Assembly: GCA_029820875.1 (NCBI GenBank)
Contig: JALGUK010000062.1
Span: 1 to 8,004 of the forward strand
Direction: 5' to 3'
From: Candidatus Zipacnadia bacterium
GTDB taxonomy: Bacteria; Armatimonadota; UBA5377; JALGUK01
DNA: 8,004 bases
Shown: positions 1 to 5,658 of the stretch, piece by piece
Layout: every line of letters begins with the position of its first letter
How positions within the stretch are numbered: position 1 is the stretch's first letter
Notes under the pieces: generated by a model
Database searches by the model: none
What the model was told of the DNA's origin: nothing
The model's input: the letters and a program-made list of their open reading frames with translations, nothing else
Position numbers and translations under genes: made by a program

Positions 1-40
1 GAGATTCTTCGGCGCTTAGCGCCTCAGAATGACAAAGGGC
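1..40 (+). repeat. Palindromic intergenic repeat, copy 1
   Basis: This copy is identical over 40 bases to copy 3 (147-186). Its core GGCGCTTAGCGCC can form a hairpin, and the outer ATTCT/AGAAT arms extend the dyad. It starts at the window edge, so the element may extend further left. It resembles REP-like extragenic palindromes; that class name is inferred from structure and position only. Confidence 0.8.
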
Positions 41-79
41 CGCGTTGTAATGTCAGATGTATCGGTACCTTCATCACTG

Positions 80-115
80 TGTCATTCTGAGCGCCCGAAG
101 GGTGCGAAGAATCTC
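80..115 (-). repeat. Palindromic intergenic repeat, copy 2 (inverted, variant core)
   Basis: Read on the minus strand, this copy has the same 11-base ends as the others (GAGATTCTTCG and TCAGAATGACA). Its centre differs: CACCCTTCGGGCGC replaces GCGCTTAGCGCC. Both cores are self-complementary, so the hairpin is kept although the sequence changed. Confidence 0.75.
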
Positions 116-146
116 GCCGTTCTCGTATCGAGGTGCGTAAAAGGAC

Positions 147-186
147 GAGATTCTTCGGCGCTTAGCGCCTCAGAATGACAAAGGGC
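147..186 (+). repeat. Palindromic intergenic repeat, copy 3, just after nuoH
   Basis: This is an exact 40-base duplicate of copy 1. It ends 11 bases from the nuoH stop codon, so it lies in the 3' end of the nuo transcript. There its hairpin (GAGGCGC, loop, GCGCC) could stop transcription or protect the RNA end. A short TTTT run follows only about 17 bases beyond the stem, so it is not a classical intrinsic terminator. Confidence 0.8.
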
Positions 187-197
187 TCTTTACAGCG

Positions 198-1277
198 CTA
201 TCCCCGCAGCACCTGTACCGCCATAATCCACAAGCTTGCCAACATCAGGTTGAGCAGAGCGATGGGCAGCAGCACCTTCCACGCAAGCGACATCAATTGG
301 TCAACACGGATACGCGGCAGCGTCCAGCGCCACCACATCAGCACAAAGATCAGAATGTTCACCTTGATTAGAAACGCCAGGTAGGAGAGCCACCCGGACC
401 CGAGGCCGTCCCAGCCGCCGAGAAACAGCGTCGTTGCGATGGCGCAGACGGCGAACATGTTGGTGTACTCCCCCAGGAAAAACAGCGCGAACTTCATCCC
501 CGAGTACTCGGTATGGAAGCCCGTCACCAGCTCCGATTCGGCCTCCGGGAGGTCAAAAGGCACGCGATTGAGCTCTGCGGTCGCACAGATGAAGTACAAC
601 GCGAAGGCGATAAGACCTGGGACGGTGAAGACGTGCCAGTGCCAGAAGCCTCCATCGGCCTGGGACGCCACAATCCCCTGCATCCGGAAACTTCCGGCGA
701 GCATCACGCCCACAAGGATCGAAAGGACCATCGGCACTTCGTAGCTTATGGCCTGAGCCGCCGCGCGCATCCCGCCGAGGAGGGTCCACTTGCTATTGGA
801 GCCCCAACCTGCCATCATCAATCCTATGACGGCCAGGGACATCACGCCTATCATGTAAAGGATTCCCACGTTGAGGTCCTTGACGATTCCGTTGGAGCCG
901 AACGGGATGACGACGTAGGACATTATTGCGGGTACAAGCACTACGAGAGGAGCGAGGGTGAATACCCAGCGGTCGGCCGCCTTCGGGATGATATCTTCCT
1001 TGGCCAGCAGCTTAATGCTATCGGCGATGGTCTGTGCCCAGCCGTGGAATTGGCGGCCGCGAATCATTCCCGTGCGCATCGGCCCCATTCGTTGCTGAAA
1101 GCGGGCGGAGATTTTCCGCTCCCACCAAACCAGGAAAATGGTCAACACAACAATGAACGCGAGAATCACAACCACCTGGACGACTGTGACCACCAGCTTG
1201 GCCACGATGTCCGCCGGCTGGTTCCCCCAACCATATTTTGTCAGCCAGTTGTATATTGCTTCGTAAATCGCCGTCAT
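198..1277 (-). CDS. nuoH: NADH-quinone oxidoreductase subunit H (complex I membrane subunit)
   Basis: NuoH anchors the peripheral arm of complex I to the membrane, forms much of the quinone tunnel and links quinone reduction to proton pumping. The 359-residue product is very hydrophobic with about eight membrane helices. Family signatures are visible: WWERK near residue 51, QQRMGPMRTG near 61, LLGGMRAAAQAISYE at 166-180, AELNRVPFDLPEAESELVTG at 234-253 followed by the FHTEYSGMKFALFFLGEY loop to 271, and RWTLPRIRVDQLM at 317-329. The loop after RMGP reads MRTG and then seems a few residues longer than the common NRVGP form (from memory of the family). The gene is last in the nuo operon, starting 7 bases after the nuoD stop with only a weak ribosome binding site, which fits translational coupling. 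The sequence is complete and intact. Confidence 0.97.
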   Translation of the reverse strand: MTAIYEAIYNWLTKYGWGNQPADIVAKLVVTVVQVVVILAFIVVLTIFLVWWERKISARFQQRMGPMRTGMIRGRQFHGWAQTIADSIKLLAKEDIIPKAADRWVFTLAPLVVLVPAIMSYVVIPFGSNGIVKDLNVGILYMIGVMSLAVIGLMMAGWGSNSKWTLLGGMRAAAQAISYEVPMVLSILVGVMLAGSFRMQGIVASQADGGFWHWHVFTVPGLIAFALYFICATAELNRVPFDLPEAESELVTGFHTEYSGMKFALFFLGEYTNMFAVCAIATTLFLGGWDGLGSGWLSYLAFLIKVNILIFVLMWWRWTLPRIRVDQLMSLAWKVLLPIALLNLMLASLWIMAVQVLRG

Positions 1278-1284
1278 CGCATCT

Positions 1285-2430
1285 TTACCGGTCTATCTCT
1301 CCGAGAATGATGTCCAGACTCCCCAAAATCGCCATTACGTCCGCCACCTTCCATCCTTTGACGAGGTAGGGCAACGCCATGAGATTGGAAAAGCTCGGTG
1401 CGCGAATCTTGCACCGATACGGTGACTCTGAGCCGTCGCTGACAAGGAAGACGCCGAGGTCTCCGCGCGGACTTTCGATATGTGCGTAGGCCGTGCCCTC
1501 ACGCGGCTTGAGCCTTCGGCCCAGCTTCGCCCGGACCTCGCCGTCCGGCAGTTTTTCAAGAGCTTGCTTGACAATCCTCGTGGACTGGCGCAGTTCCTCG
1601 ATGCGCACAAGATAGCGCCCGTAGGAATCGCAGGTGTTCTGGGTGGCCACCTCCCAGTCCAGTTCGTCATAGGGGAGGTATGGGTCCGCGACACGCACAT
1701 CATAGGGCACTCCCGACCCCCGCAGCACCGGCCCACTGGCCCCAATCGCCTTCCCCACGTCAGGCTCGAGAATGCCGACGCCTTGGAGCCGCCGCATCAG
1801 TATCGCATTGCCGCTGAAAAGCTCGTCATAGTGCCGGATGCGTGTCGGGAAATCTTCAAGGAAGTCACGGGCCTCCTCGACAAATCCCTCCGGCAAATCG
1901 TTGCGCACGCCGCCGGGCCGTATGTAGTTGTACATCAAGCGACCGCCGCAGGTCTTCTCGAACAGGTTGATAATCGCTTCGCGCTCGCGGAAACAATACA
2001 GGTACACGGTCATGGCTCCGACATCCAACCCGAAGGTGCCCAGCCAGACAAGATGGCTGGCAATACGCTGCAACTCGGACATTATCAGTCGAATCCATAC
2101 CGCCCTCGGCGGGACCTCCACATCCAGCAGCTTCTCGATGGCCATGCACAATACAAGCTCATTGGTCATCGCCGCGACGTAATCCCACCGGCCCGAAAGC
2201 ACAACTCCCTGGACGTAGGTGCGCTGCTCGGCAAGCTTCTCTTGAGCGCGGTGGAGATATCCGATGTGAGGCGTTGCCTCCGTTATCACCTCGCCGTTGA
2301 GCCTCAGAACCACGCGCAGCACTCCGTGGGTGCTCGGGTGCTGCGGCCCCATGTTCAGCTCCATCTCCTGGGTGAACTCCCGCAGGGCAGGCTCCGGGGG
2401 ACGCACCTGGCTTTCAGCGTCCGTGCTCAC
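1285..2430 (-). CDS. nuoD: NADH-quinone oxidoreductase subunit D (49 kDa-type, quinone site)
   Basis: NuoD is a soluble subunit of the connecting module; with NuoB it forms the quinone-reduction pocket beside cluster N2. The 381-residue product starts at GTG (2430-2428), which overlaps the nuoC stop as GTGA, with a GGGGAG Shine-Dalgarno about 12 bases upstream. Visible signatures are MGPQHPSTHGVLR at 27-39, GYLHRAQEKLAEQRTY at 57-72, RIASHLVWLGTFGLDVGA, YNYIRPGGVRNDLP, ESPRGDLGVFLVSDG and the C-terminal LDIILGEIDR. His35 and Tyr84 match the quinone-contacting His38 and Tyr87 of Thermus thermophilus Nqo4. The run just before that Tyr reads VVLSGRWDY where relatives usually have an aromatic residue (YTPRMDY, YFDRLDY). 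It lacks the longer pre-C-terminal segment seen in Thermus, as do many bacterial NuoD proteins. It is a separate protein, not a NuoCD fusion. Confidence 0.97.
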   Translation of the reverse strand: MSTDAESQVRPPEPALREFTQEMELNMGPQHPSTHGVLRVVLRLNGEVITEATPHIGYLHRAQEKLAEQRTYVQGVVLSGRWDYVAAMTNELVLCMAIEKLLDVEVPPRAVWIRLIMSELQRIASHLVWLGTFGLDVGAMTVYLYCFREREAIINLFEKTCGGRLMYNYIRPGGVRNDLPEGFVEEARDFLEDFPTRIRHYDELFSGNAILMRRLQGVGILEPDVGKAIGASGPVLRGSGVPYDVRVADPYLPYDELDWEVATQNTCDSYGRYLVRIEELRQSTRIVKQALEKLPDGEVRAKLGRRLKPREGTAYAHIESPRGDLGVFLVSDGSESPYRCKIRAPSFSNLMALPYLVKGWKVADVMAILGSLDIILGEIDR

Positions 2431-3014
2431 TGGTTTGAACTCCCCTTGTCATTGGTGCTCTCAGGCTCCTGCGGGGCCGGTTCGGGGCGAGCGGCTCGCG
2501 TCTGTTCCGCGAGTGCGTCGGCCCGCTTCGCAAGCATCAATCGAGCATCCTTTTCGCCGTCAGGCTCGCGTTCGTGCGGAGAGACATAGTCCTTGCGCAG
2601 CGGGTACCCATCCCAGTCATCGGGAAGTAGAATCCGGCGCAGGTCGGGATGATTACGGAAGGTCACGCCGAACAGGTCATAGCACTCGCGCTCATGCCAG
2701 TCGGCGCCTTCCCAGACCGGGACGACGCTGTCAATCTCAGGCTTCTCACGCGGGACGGAAGTCGTCACGAAAATTTCGGCATTGAGCGCAAACGAACGCA
2801 GACGATAGACCAACTCAAATGTCTCGCCGCGGTCTATTGCAGTCATGAACGAGAAGTAATCGAAGGGCGACTCGGCATTGCGCAGCTTTGTGCAAACATC
2901 CAGGAGATTTTCGGCAGCAACGCTCACAACAACCTCGCCGTGGTCAACAGCGACACTCTCTGCGTATTCTTCAAGCATCGGTTTCACATGCTCGGCGAGT
3001 TGCTCGGACGTCAT
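2427..3014 (-). CDS. nuoC: NADH-quinone oxidoreductase subunit C (30 kDa-type)
   Basis: NuoC is a cofactor-free subunit of the connecting module and packs against NuoD. The 195-residue product carries the family signature at about 106-143: WHERECYDLFGVTF, then NHPDLRRILLPDDWDGYPLRKDY. The N-terminal half (1-100) has the alternating strand/helix composition of the family. Residues from about 150 to the end are rich in Pro, Glu, Ala and Ser and are probably a disordered tail. The ATG lies 3 bases after the nuoB stop, with a GGAGAG inside the end of nuoB as probable ribosome binding site. The end overlaps the nuoD start by 4 bases (GTGA), which indicates translational coupling. Confidence 0.96.
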   Translation of the reverse strand: MTSEQLAEHVKPMLEEYAESVAVDHGEVVVSVAAENLLDVCTKLRNAESPFDYFSFMTAIDRGETFELVYRLRSFALNAEIFVTTSVPREKPEIDSVVPVWEGADWHERECYDLFGVTFRNHPDLRRILLPDDWDGYPLRKDYVSPHEREPDGEKDARLMLAKRADALAEQTRAARPEPAPQEPESTNDKGSSNQ

Positions 3015-3017
3015 CGT

Positions 3018-3572
3018 TTATATAATCTCTCCGTGAGCGTTGTTCTCTTTTTCGCCGTCCTCAGGACCGCGCGCGTCGGCGAGACTCATGCCGCGAATTT
3101 TCGTCTGCAGCTTCATCAGCCCATCAAGTAGCGCCTCCGGGCGAGGCGGACAACCTGGAATGTACACGTCCACCGGCACCACCCTGTCCACTCCGCGCAC
3201 GTTCGTATAGGCATCATAGTAGGGCCCGCCGGTGCACGCGCAACTGCCCATCGCGATGACCCACTTCGGCTCGGCCATCTGGTCATAGAGCCGCCGCAGC
3301 CGTTCGGCCATCTTGGTGTTAACCGTGCCGGCGACAATCATCAAATCCGCCTGTCGTGGTGTGCCTCGGTGGAAAATGCCGAAGCGGTCCAAGTCGAAGT
3401 GGGAAGCCCCGGTCGCCATCATCTCGATGGCACAGCAGGCGATTCCGAACAACAGATACCACAGCGAGGATTCCCGGGACCAGTTAAGCGCCCAATCAAG
3501 GCTGGTTACGATGATGCCCCCGCCCGGGACCTTCTCCTTGATGAATGGGGCCGCCTTGTCAATCAGAGCCAT
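3018..3572 (-). CDS. nuoB: NADH-quinone oxidoreductase subunit B (PSST-type, cluster N2)
   Basis: NuoB carries the terminal [4Fe-4S] cluster N2, which passes electrons to quinone. In the 184-residue product the expected cluster ligands are present: the tandem cysteines Cys46-Cys47 in [12 protein letters not shown], Cys111 in MGSCACTGG and Cys141 in [15 protein letters not shown]. Other family signatures include [15 protein letters not shown] at 70-84 and [13 protein letters not shown] at 87-99. The C-terminal tail after about residue 165 is charged and probably flexible. The gene starts inside the 3' end of nuoA (10-base overlap), with a GGGGG-type Shine-Dalgarno 8-12 bases upstream. The length is normal and all catalytic residues are intact. 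Confidence 0.98.
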   Translation of the reverse strand: MALIDKAAPFIKEKVPGGGIIVTSLDWALNWSRESSLWYLLFGIACCAIEMMATGASHFDLDRFGIFHRGTPRQADLMIVAGTVNTKMAERLRRLYDQMAEPKWVIAMGSCACTGGPYYDAYTNVRGVDRVVPVDVYIPGCPPRPEALLDGLMKLQTKIRGMSLADARGPEDGEKENNAHGEII

Positions 3573-3931
3573 CGCAGGACCCCCTTGCCCCAGGCATAAA
3601 CAAGTCCCACTGTGAGCACGCCGATGAAGATAAGCATCTCAACGAAGCCGAATAGGCCGTAACGCTCAACGAGCGTTCTGTACCACAGCGCCCAGGGCGC
3701 GATGAACGCGGTTTCAACTGCGAATACGATGTAAAGCAGAGCGATAAGGTAGTACTGGGTGTTGAATTGCAGCCAGGCGTTGCCGACGGGCAGCTCGCCG
3801 CACTCGTAAGTCGTGCGCTTTTCATCCGTGGGCTTGTAAGGACGCAGAAGCCACGAGACCCAGAGGGCGGCGAGGCCGAAAACGAGCGCGGCCGCCAGGA
3901 AAATCGCAAGTTGTGAGTAGCCGAACTGCAT
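3563..3931 (-). CDS. nuoA: NADH-quinone oxidoreductase subunit A (ND3-type membrane subunit)
   Basis: NuoA is a small membrane subunit at the junction of the two arms of complex I. From the ATG at 3931 it has 122 residues with three membrane helices (about 7-29, 62-84 and 97-117). The long cytoplasmic loop holds [10 protein letters not shown] with the conserved loop cysteine at 44, followed by [15 protein letters not shown]. The usual acidic FDVE/FEVE motif in helix 2 reads FAVE here (residues 70-73), so the Asp is lost while the Glu is kept. The start was chosen because CTCCCC (GGGGAG on the coding strand, 3939-3944) lies 7 bases upstream and because the frame's next upstream ATG (4069) falls inside the promoter spacer, before the predicted transcript start. 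It is the first gene of the operon. Confidence 0.95.
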   Translation of the reverse strand: MQFGYSQLAIFLAAALVFGLAALWVSWLLRPYKPTDEKRTTYECGELPVGNAWLQFNTQYYLIALLYIVFAVETAFIAPWALWYRTLVERYGLFGFVEMLIFIGVLTVGLVYAWGKGVLRWL

Positions 3932-3938
3932 GCAGGTT

Positions 3939-3944
3939 CTCCCC
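3939..3944 (-). promoter_or_regulatory. nuoA ribosome binding site
   Basis: GGGGAG on the minus strand, 7 bases before the nuoA ATG. It decides the start at 3931. With the following AAC it is also complementary, apart from one bulged base, to GTTCCCC at 3983-3989 in the same leader. Confidence 0.7.
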
Positions 3945-3982
3945 AAGCTCCTATCCGAATCGGGGTGTGCGGAAAACCTCCC

Positions 3983-4034
3983 GGGGAACCACACAAAAAC
4001 CGCCTTCGAAGGCGGCTTTGCTTGCAGTTCCCCC
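3983..4034 (-). promoter_or_regulatory. Nested stem in the nuo leader RNA
   Basis: GGGGGAAC (4034-4027) can pair over 7 bases with GTTCCCC (3989-3983), enclosing the terminator-like hairpin. The second strand can instead pair with GGGGAgAAC (3944-3936), which contains the nuoA ribosome binding site. Two mutually exclusive foldings are therefore possible. That this acts as a switch is inference from pairing alone. Confidence 0.4.
3995..4016 (-). terminator. Terminator-like hairpin in the nuo leader (possible attenuator)
   Basis: On the minus strand a perfect palindrome, CCGCCTTCGAAGGCGG (4015-4000), forms a six-pair GC-rich stem with a TCGA loop. It is followed immediately by TTTTT (3999-3995). 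That is the shape of an intrinsic terminator, yet it sits between the nuo promoter and nuoA. It could attenuate the operon, or it could be an RNA-stabilising hairpin. The T-run is short, so termination would be partial at best. Confidence 0.55.
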
Positions 4035-4050
4035 ACCGAGCGCGTGACTA

Positions 4051-4079
4051 ATTTTACTCGCTCCCGCATTCGTTGTCAA
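4051..4079 (-). promoter_or_regulatory. Sigma-70-type promoter of the nuo operon
   Basis: On the minus strand TTGACA (4079-4074), a 17-base spacer and TAAAAT (4056-4051). The -35 is a perfect consensus match, and the -10 differs from TATAAT at one base. Transcription should start near 4044, giving a leader of about 110 bases before nuoA. Confidence 0.8.
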
Positions 4080-4277
4080 TACCAAATTGGTGTCGGTGAT
4101 GAGCACCGTCTTGTGTAGAATGCGGACAAAAAGGGAGCAAGGGGCGTCTGGGCGTTCAATATTAAACATATGGACAAGCGCGCCGCATCAGGGTTGTTCC
4201 AACGCCAGTGCAGCAGAAGGTTGGCTGGTTCAAGATGCCACAAGGCCAGAGCATGCACTACCTGAGTGGAGTGACTA

Positions 4278-4306
4278 TTGACAACGAGGGCCGAACCGAG
4301 TAAAAT
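4278..4306 (+). promoter_or_regulatory. Sigma-70-type promoter of secG
   Basis: TTGACA (4278-4283), a 17-base spacer and TAAAAT (4301-4306). Of 29 positions, 24 are identical to the divergent nuo promoter, including the spacer ends ACGA and CGAG. The expected transcript start is near 4313, leaving a leader of about 90 bases. Confidence 0.8.
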
Positions 4307-4401
4307 GCCGATGTCAATGTGATTAAATGCCTGCGGTCCTCATAGGGCGAGTTTTGCGCTTCTCCGGCACAAGCGGGAAGCGGCATGGTCGAGGTTGATT
4401 C

Positions 4402-4635
4402 ATGGCTACCGTAATCCGAGTGTTGCACATAATCAGTTGTGTTGTAATCATTCTCGCCGTCATGTTTCAGACAACCAAAAGCGAGGGGCTCAGCGGAACA
4501 ATCGGCGGGAAGGCCGAATCTGCCTTCAAGAAGGGCGGCCTGGACGACCTTCTCGAGACCATCACCACTTACGGAGCCATCTTCTTCTTCGTTCTGTCAG
4601 CCATCTCCGCATGGATTTACTACCACTCCTCATAG
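4402..4635 (+). CDS. secG: Protein translocase subunit SecG
   Basis: SecG is the small accessory subunit of the SecYEG channel and aids SecA-driven export across the cytoplasmic membrane. The 77-residue product has the family layout: a first membrane helix (about 4-22), a Gly/Ser loop with LSGTIGGKAESAF (30-42) matching the usual LSGxxGG motif after VMFQTTKSEG, and a second helix (about 56-74). It ends directly after helix 2 without the long Ser/Gly tail seen in some relatives. GAGG lies 7 bases before the ATG. The gene has its own promoter and stands alone: the next gene starts 443 bases downstream. Identification rests on the loop motif and topology, since SecG is poorly conserved overall. 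Confidence 0.9.
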   Translation: MATVIRVLHIISCVVIILAVMFQTTKSEGLSGTIGGKAESAFKKGGLDDLLETITTYGAIFFFVLSAISAWIYYHSS

Positions 4636-4934
4636 GCGCGGACTCGACGGACTGTTGCGTTGTCGGCGGCTTTCTCTTGCAAGCTCTGAGCTGGTAAAGC
4701 CGCTTTAGCCGCCGGGCAGAGTACGCGGATATTGTCCCTCAGAATCAAATCATTGCAAAATTAAACATTAATTGCTGACAGGAACTTGGCACGCATGTGT
4801 CGAACACTACCATGCAGGACGATAAGGTGCCTGCCGGGTTTGAGTCGGTGCGTAAGTTGTGGCGGGTACAACTAAGTTTCAGAACGCCGCCAACTGGTTC
4901 TTGAATCAGGTGCAAGGCTACGGCCGCAATGAAC

Positions 4935-4967
4935 CCGGTGATGGTTCGGATAATCCGACCCATCCGG
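4935..4967. repeat. Long imperfect inverted repeat upstream of the membrane protein gene
   Basis: GATGG-T-TCGGAT (4940-4951) faces ATCCGA-C-CCATC (4953-4964) around a single central A, with one mismatched pair. A further CCG/CGG pair extends it after a two-base bulge. It could be an operator for a dimeric regulator or an RNA hairpin. Confidence 0.6.
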
Positions 4968-5065
4968 CAGCTCAATACCTGCGTTCCGAACTCTGCAGGA
5001 GCCGCTCGACTCGTTCGCTTTACCCGCACGGCGGCGGCACTGCCGCCGAAAGCCCTTCCACAATG

Positions 5066-5071
5066 AGGAGG
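5066..5071 (+). promoter_or_regulatory. Strong ribosome binding site
   Basis: A perfect AGGAGG with 7 bases to the ATG at 5079. It is the best ribosome binding site in the window, so the small membrane protein is probably well translated. Confidence 0.85.
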
Positions 5072-5078
5072 TAAACAC

Positions 5079-5576
5079 ATGGCCGACGACATCAAGGACG
5101 AGTTGGACGAGGTAGAGGAGGAACAGGATGAGCTTGAACCCGAGGGATGCATGGGGTTGAGTTGGGGGATGTTGTTCATTGTGGCGGCGATTGTGATTAT
5201 CGCGGCTGTAGTGGTGGCTGGTATGAAGAGGACCTATGACCTGCAGACCCAACAGATCGAGCTCGAGATGATGCGCAACGCCGCCTTCCAGAGCACGCTT
5301 AACGGTGTCATCGCAGACCTGCACACCGCAGAGAAGGCACTGGAGGCGAACGACATCACTACCGCTCTCAAAAGCCTCGAGGATGCGCACAGGGGCTTGC
5401 GGACCGCTCGTGGACAGGCACCTCCCAACAGCGTGCAACTGGCATTGACGGTGGTGCAAAGCTGCTCGAAGACACAGGCTAAGCTTCAACAGCTGATGCA
5501 AAACGCTGCTAAGGAAGCTAAGGGCGATGTGGATAACCTCGTCCAGAACGTGAAGTTACTCAGGTTAGCCGAGTAA
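5079..5576 (+). CDS. Acidic single-span membrane protein of unknown function
   Basis: I do not recognise this 165-residue protein. Residues 1-22 are extremely acidic: 13 Asp/Glu against one Lys. One membrane helix follows (about 26-49, rich in Ile, Val and Ala), then MKRTYD. The remaining 110 residues look fully helical, with AEKALEANDITTALKSLEDA (84-103) resembling a TPR-like or helical-bundle pattern and a further amphipathic stretch at 119-163. There is no cleavable signal peptide because the hydrophobic part is internal. Lys-Arg right after the helix and the acidic N-terminus would favour an N-out/C-in topology, but this is uncertain. The perfect AGGAGG makes the start firm. The HEAT-repeat gene begins 82 bases downstream on the same strand, so the two are probably co-transcribed. 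Confidence 0.85.
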   Translation: MADDIKDELDEVEEEQDELEPEGCMGLSWGMLFIVAAIVIIAAVVVAGMKRTYDLQTQQIELEMMRNAAFQSTLNGVIADLHTAEKALEANDITTALKSLEDAHRGLRTARGQAPPNSVQLALTVVQSCSKTQAKLQQLMQNAAKEAKGDVDNLVQNVKLLRLAE

Positions 5577-5614
5577 CGGATAGTGTAGACGACTGCCAGG
5601 CCTGTGCAAAGGCC

Positions 5615-5643
5615 GGTAGCACCAAGTGGTGCGCATTGCTACC
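5615..5643 (+). repeat. Hairpin between the membrane protein and HEAT genes
   Basis: GGTAGC (5615-5620) pairs with GCTACC (5638-5643), with CACC/GGTG inside. It lies directly before the GGAGGGAGG ribosome binding site of the HEAT gene and just after a smaller GGCCT/AGGCC stem (about 5599-5614). It has no T-run, so it is not a terminator. It may process or stabilise the intercistronic RNA or tune translation. Confidence 0.45.
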
Positions 5644-5658
5644 GGAGGGAGGGGTTTC

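Larger units (their letters stand above)
3932..4401. other. Divergent intergenic region between nuoA and secG
   Basis: This 470-base gene-free stretch holds two outward-facing promoters (4051-4079 minus, 4278-4306 plus), the nuo leader with its hairpins and the secG leader. The part between the two -35 boxes (4080-4277) shows no credible gene; the frames there are short, lack ribosome binding sites and look random. In the secG leader an 8-pair stem (4357-4364 with 4375-4382) lies just before the secG ribosome binding site. It has no T-run and so is not a terminator. Confidence 0.7.
4636..5078 (+). other. Non-coding stretch after secG with several inverted repeats
   Basis: No convincing gene is seen in these 443 bases. 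After secG an imperfect long-loop dyad (CGGCGGCT 4664-4671 with AGCCGCCG 4707-4714) lacks a T-run. An AT-rich patch (4741-4775) follows, where a weak promoter could sit (TTGTCC 4732, CAAAAT 4756, 18-base spacer). Then come GGCGG/CCGCC (4861-4865 with 4887-4891), CTGgTTC/GAAtCAG around 4894-4909, the strong dyad at 4935-4967, and GGCGGC/GCCGCC near 5034-5047. The last part may be a structured leader RNA for the gene at 5079. It does not match tRNA, SRP RNA, RNase P RNA or a riboswitch that I can recognise by eye. Confidence 0.5.

Noticed and set aside
513..1310. Long plus-strand frames opposite nuoH and nuoD
   Set aside because: These are shadows of the well-supported minus-strand nuo genes, which carry complete family signatures.
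3932..4069. Upstream extension of nuoA to the ATG at 4069
   Set aside because: That ATG is inside the 17-base spacer of the nuo promoter, before the expected transcript start. The extension has no counterpart in NuoA proteins, and the start at 3931 has a good ribosome binding site.
4787..4801. Sigma-54 promoter-like sequence TGGCACG upstream of 5079
   Set aside because: The -24 half matches well, but the -12 half reads TGTC instead of TTGC and lacks the nearly invariant G of the GC. There is also no recognisable enhancer-binding site.
4812..4904. Short frame MQDDKVPAGF... of 30 codons
   Set aside because: No ribosome binding site, stops after 30 codons and resembles no known peptide.
4895..4970. 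tRNA or TPP-riboswitch-like fragments (GGTTCGGAT, CGGATAAT)
   Set aside because: No acceptor or anticodon stem can be built around them, and the conserved riboswitch core (CTGAGA, GAACCTGAT) is missing.
4859..5074. 71-codon plus-strand frame ending in the ribosome binding site of the next gene
   Set aside because: It starts at GTG without a ribosome binding site, has no recognisable motif and low-complexity composition, and overlaps several inverted repeats; more likely leader than gene.
4872..5501. Long minus-strand frame across the membrane protein gene
   Set aside because: It lies opposite a gene with a perfect ribosome binding site and a clear membrane helix. Its own translation has no domain pattern and no ribosome binding site.
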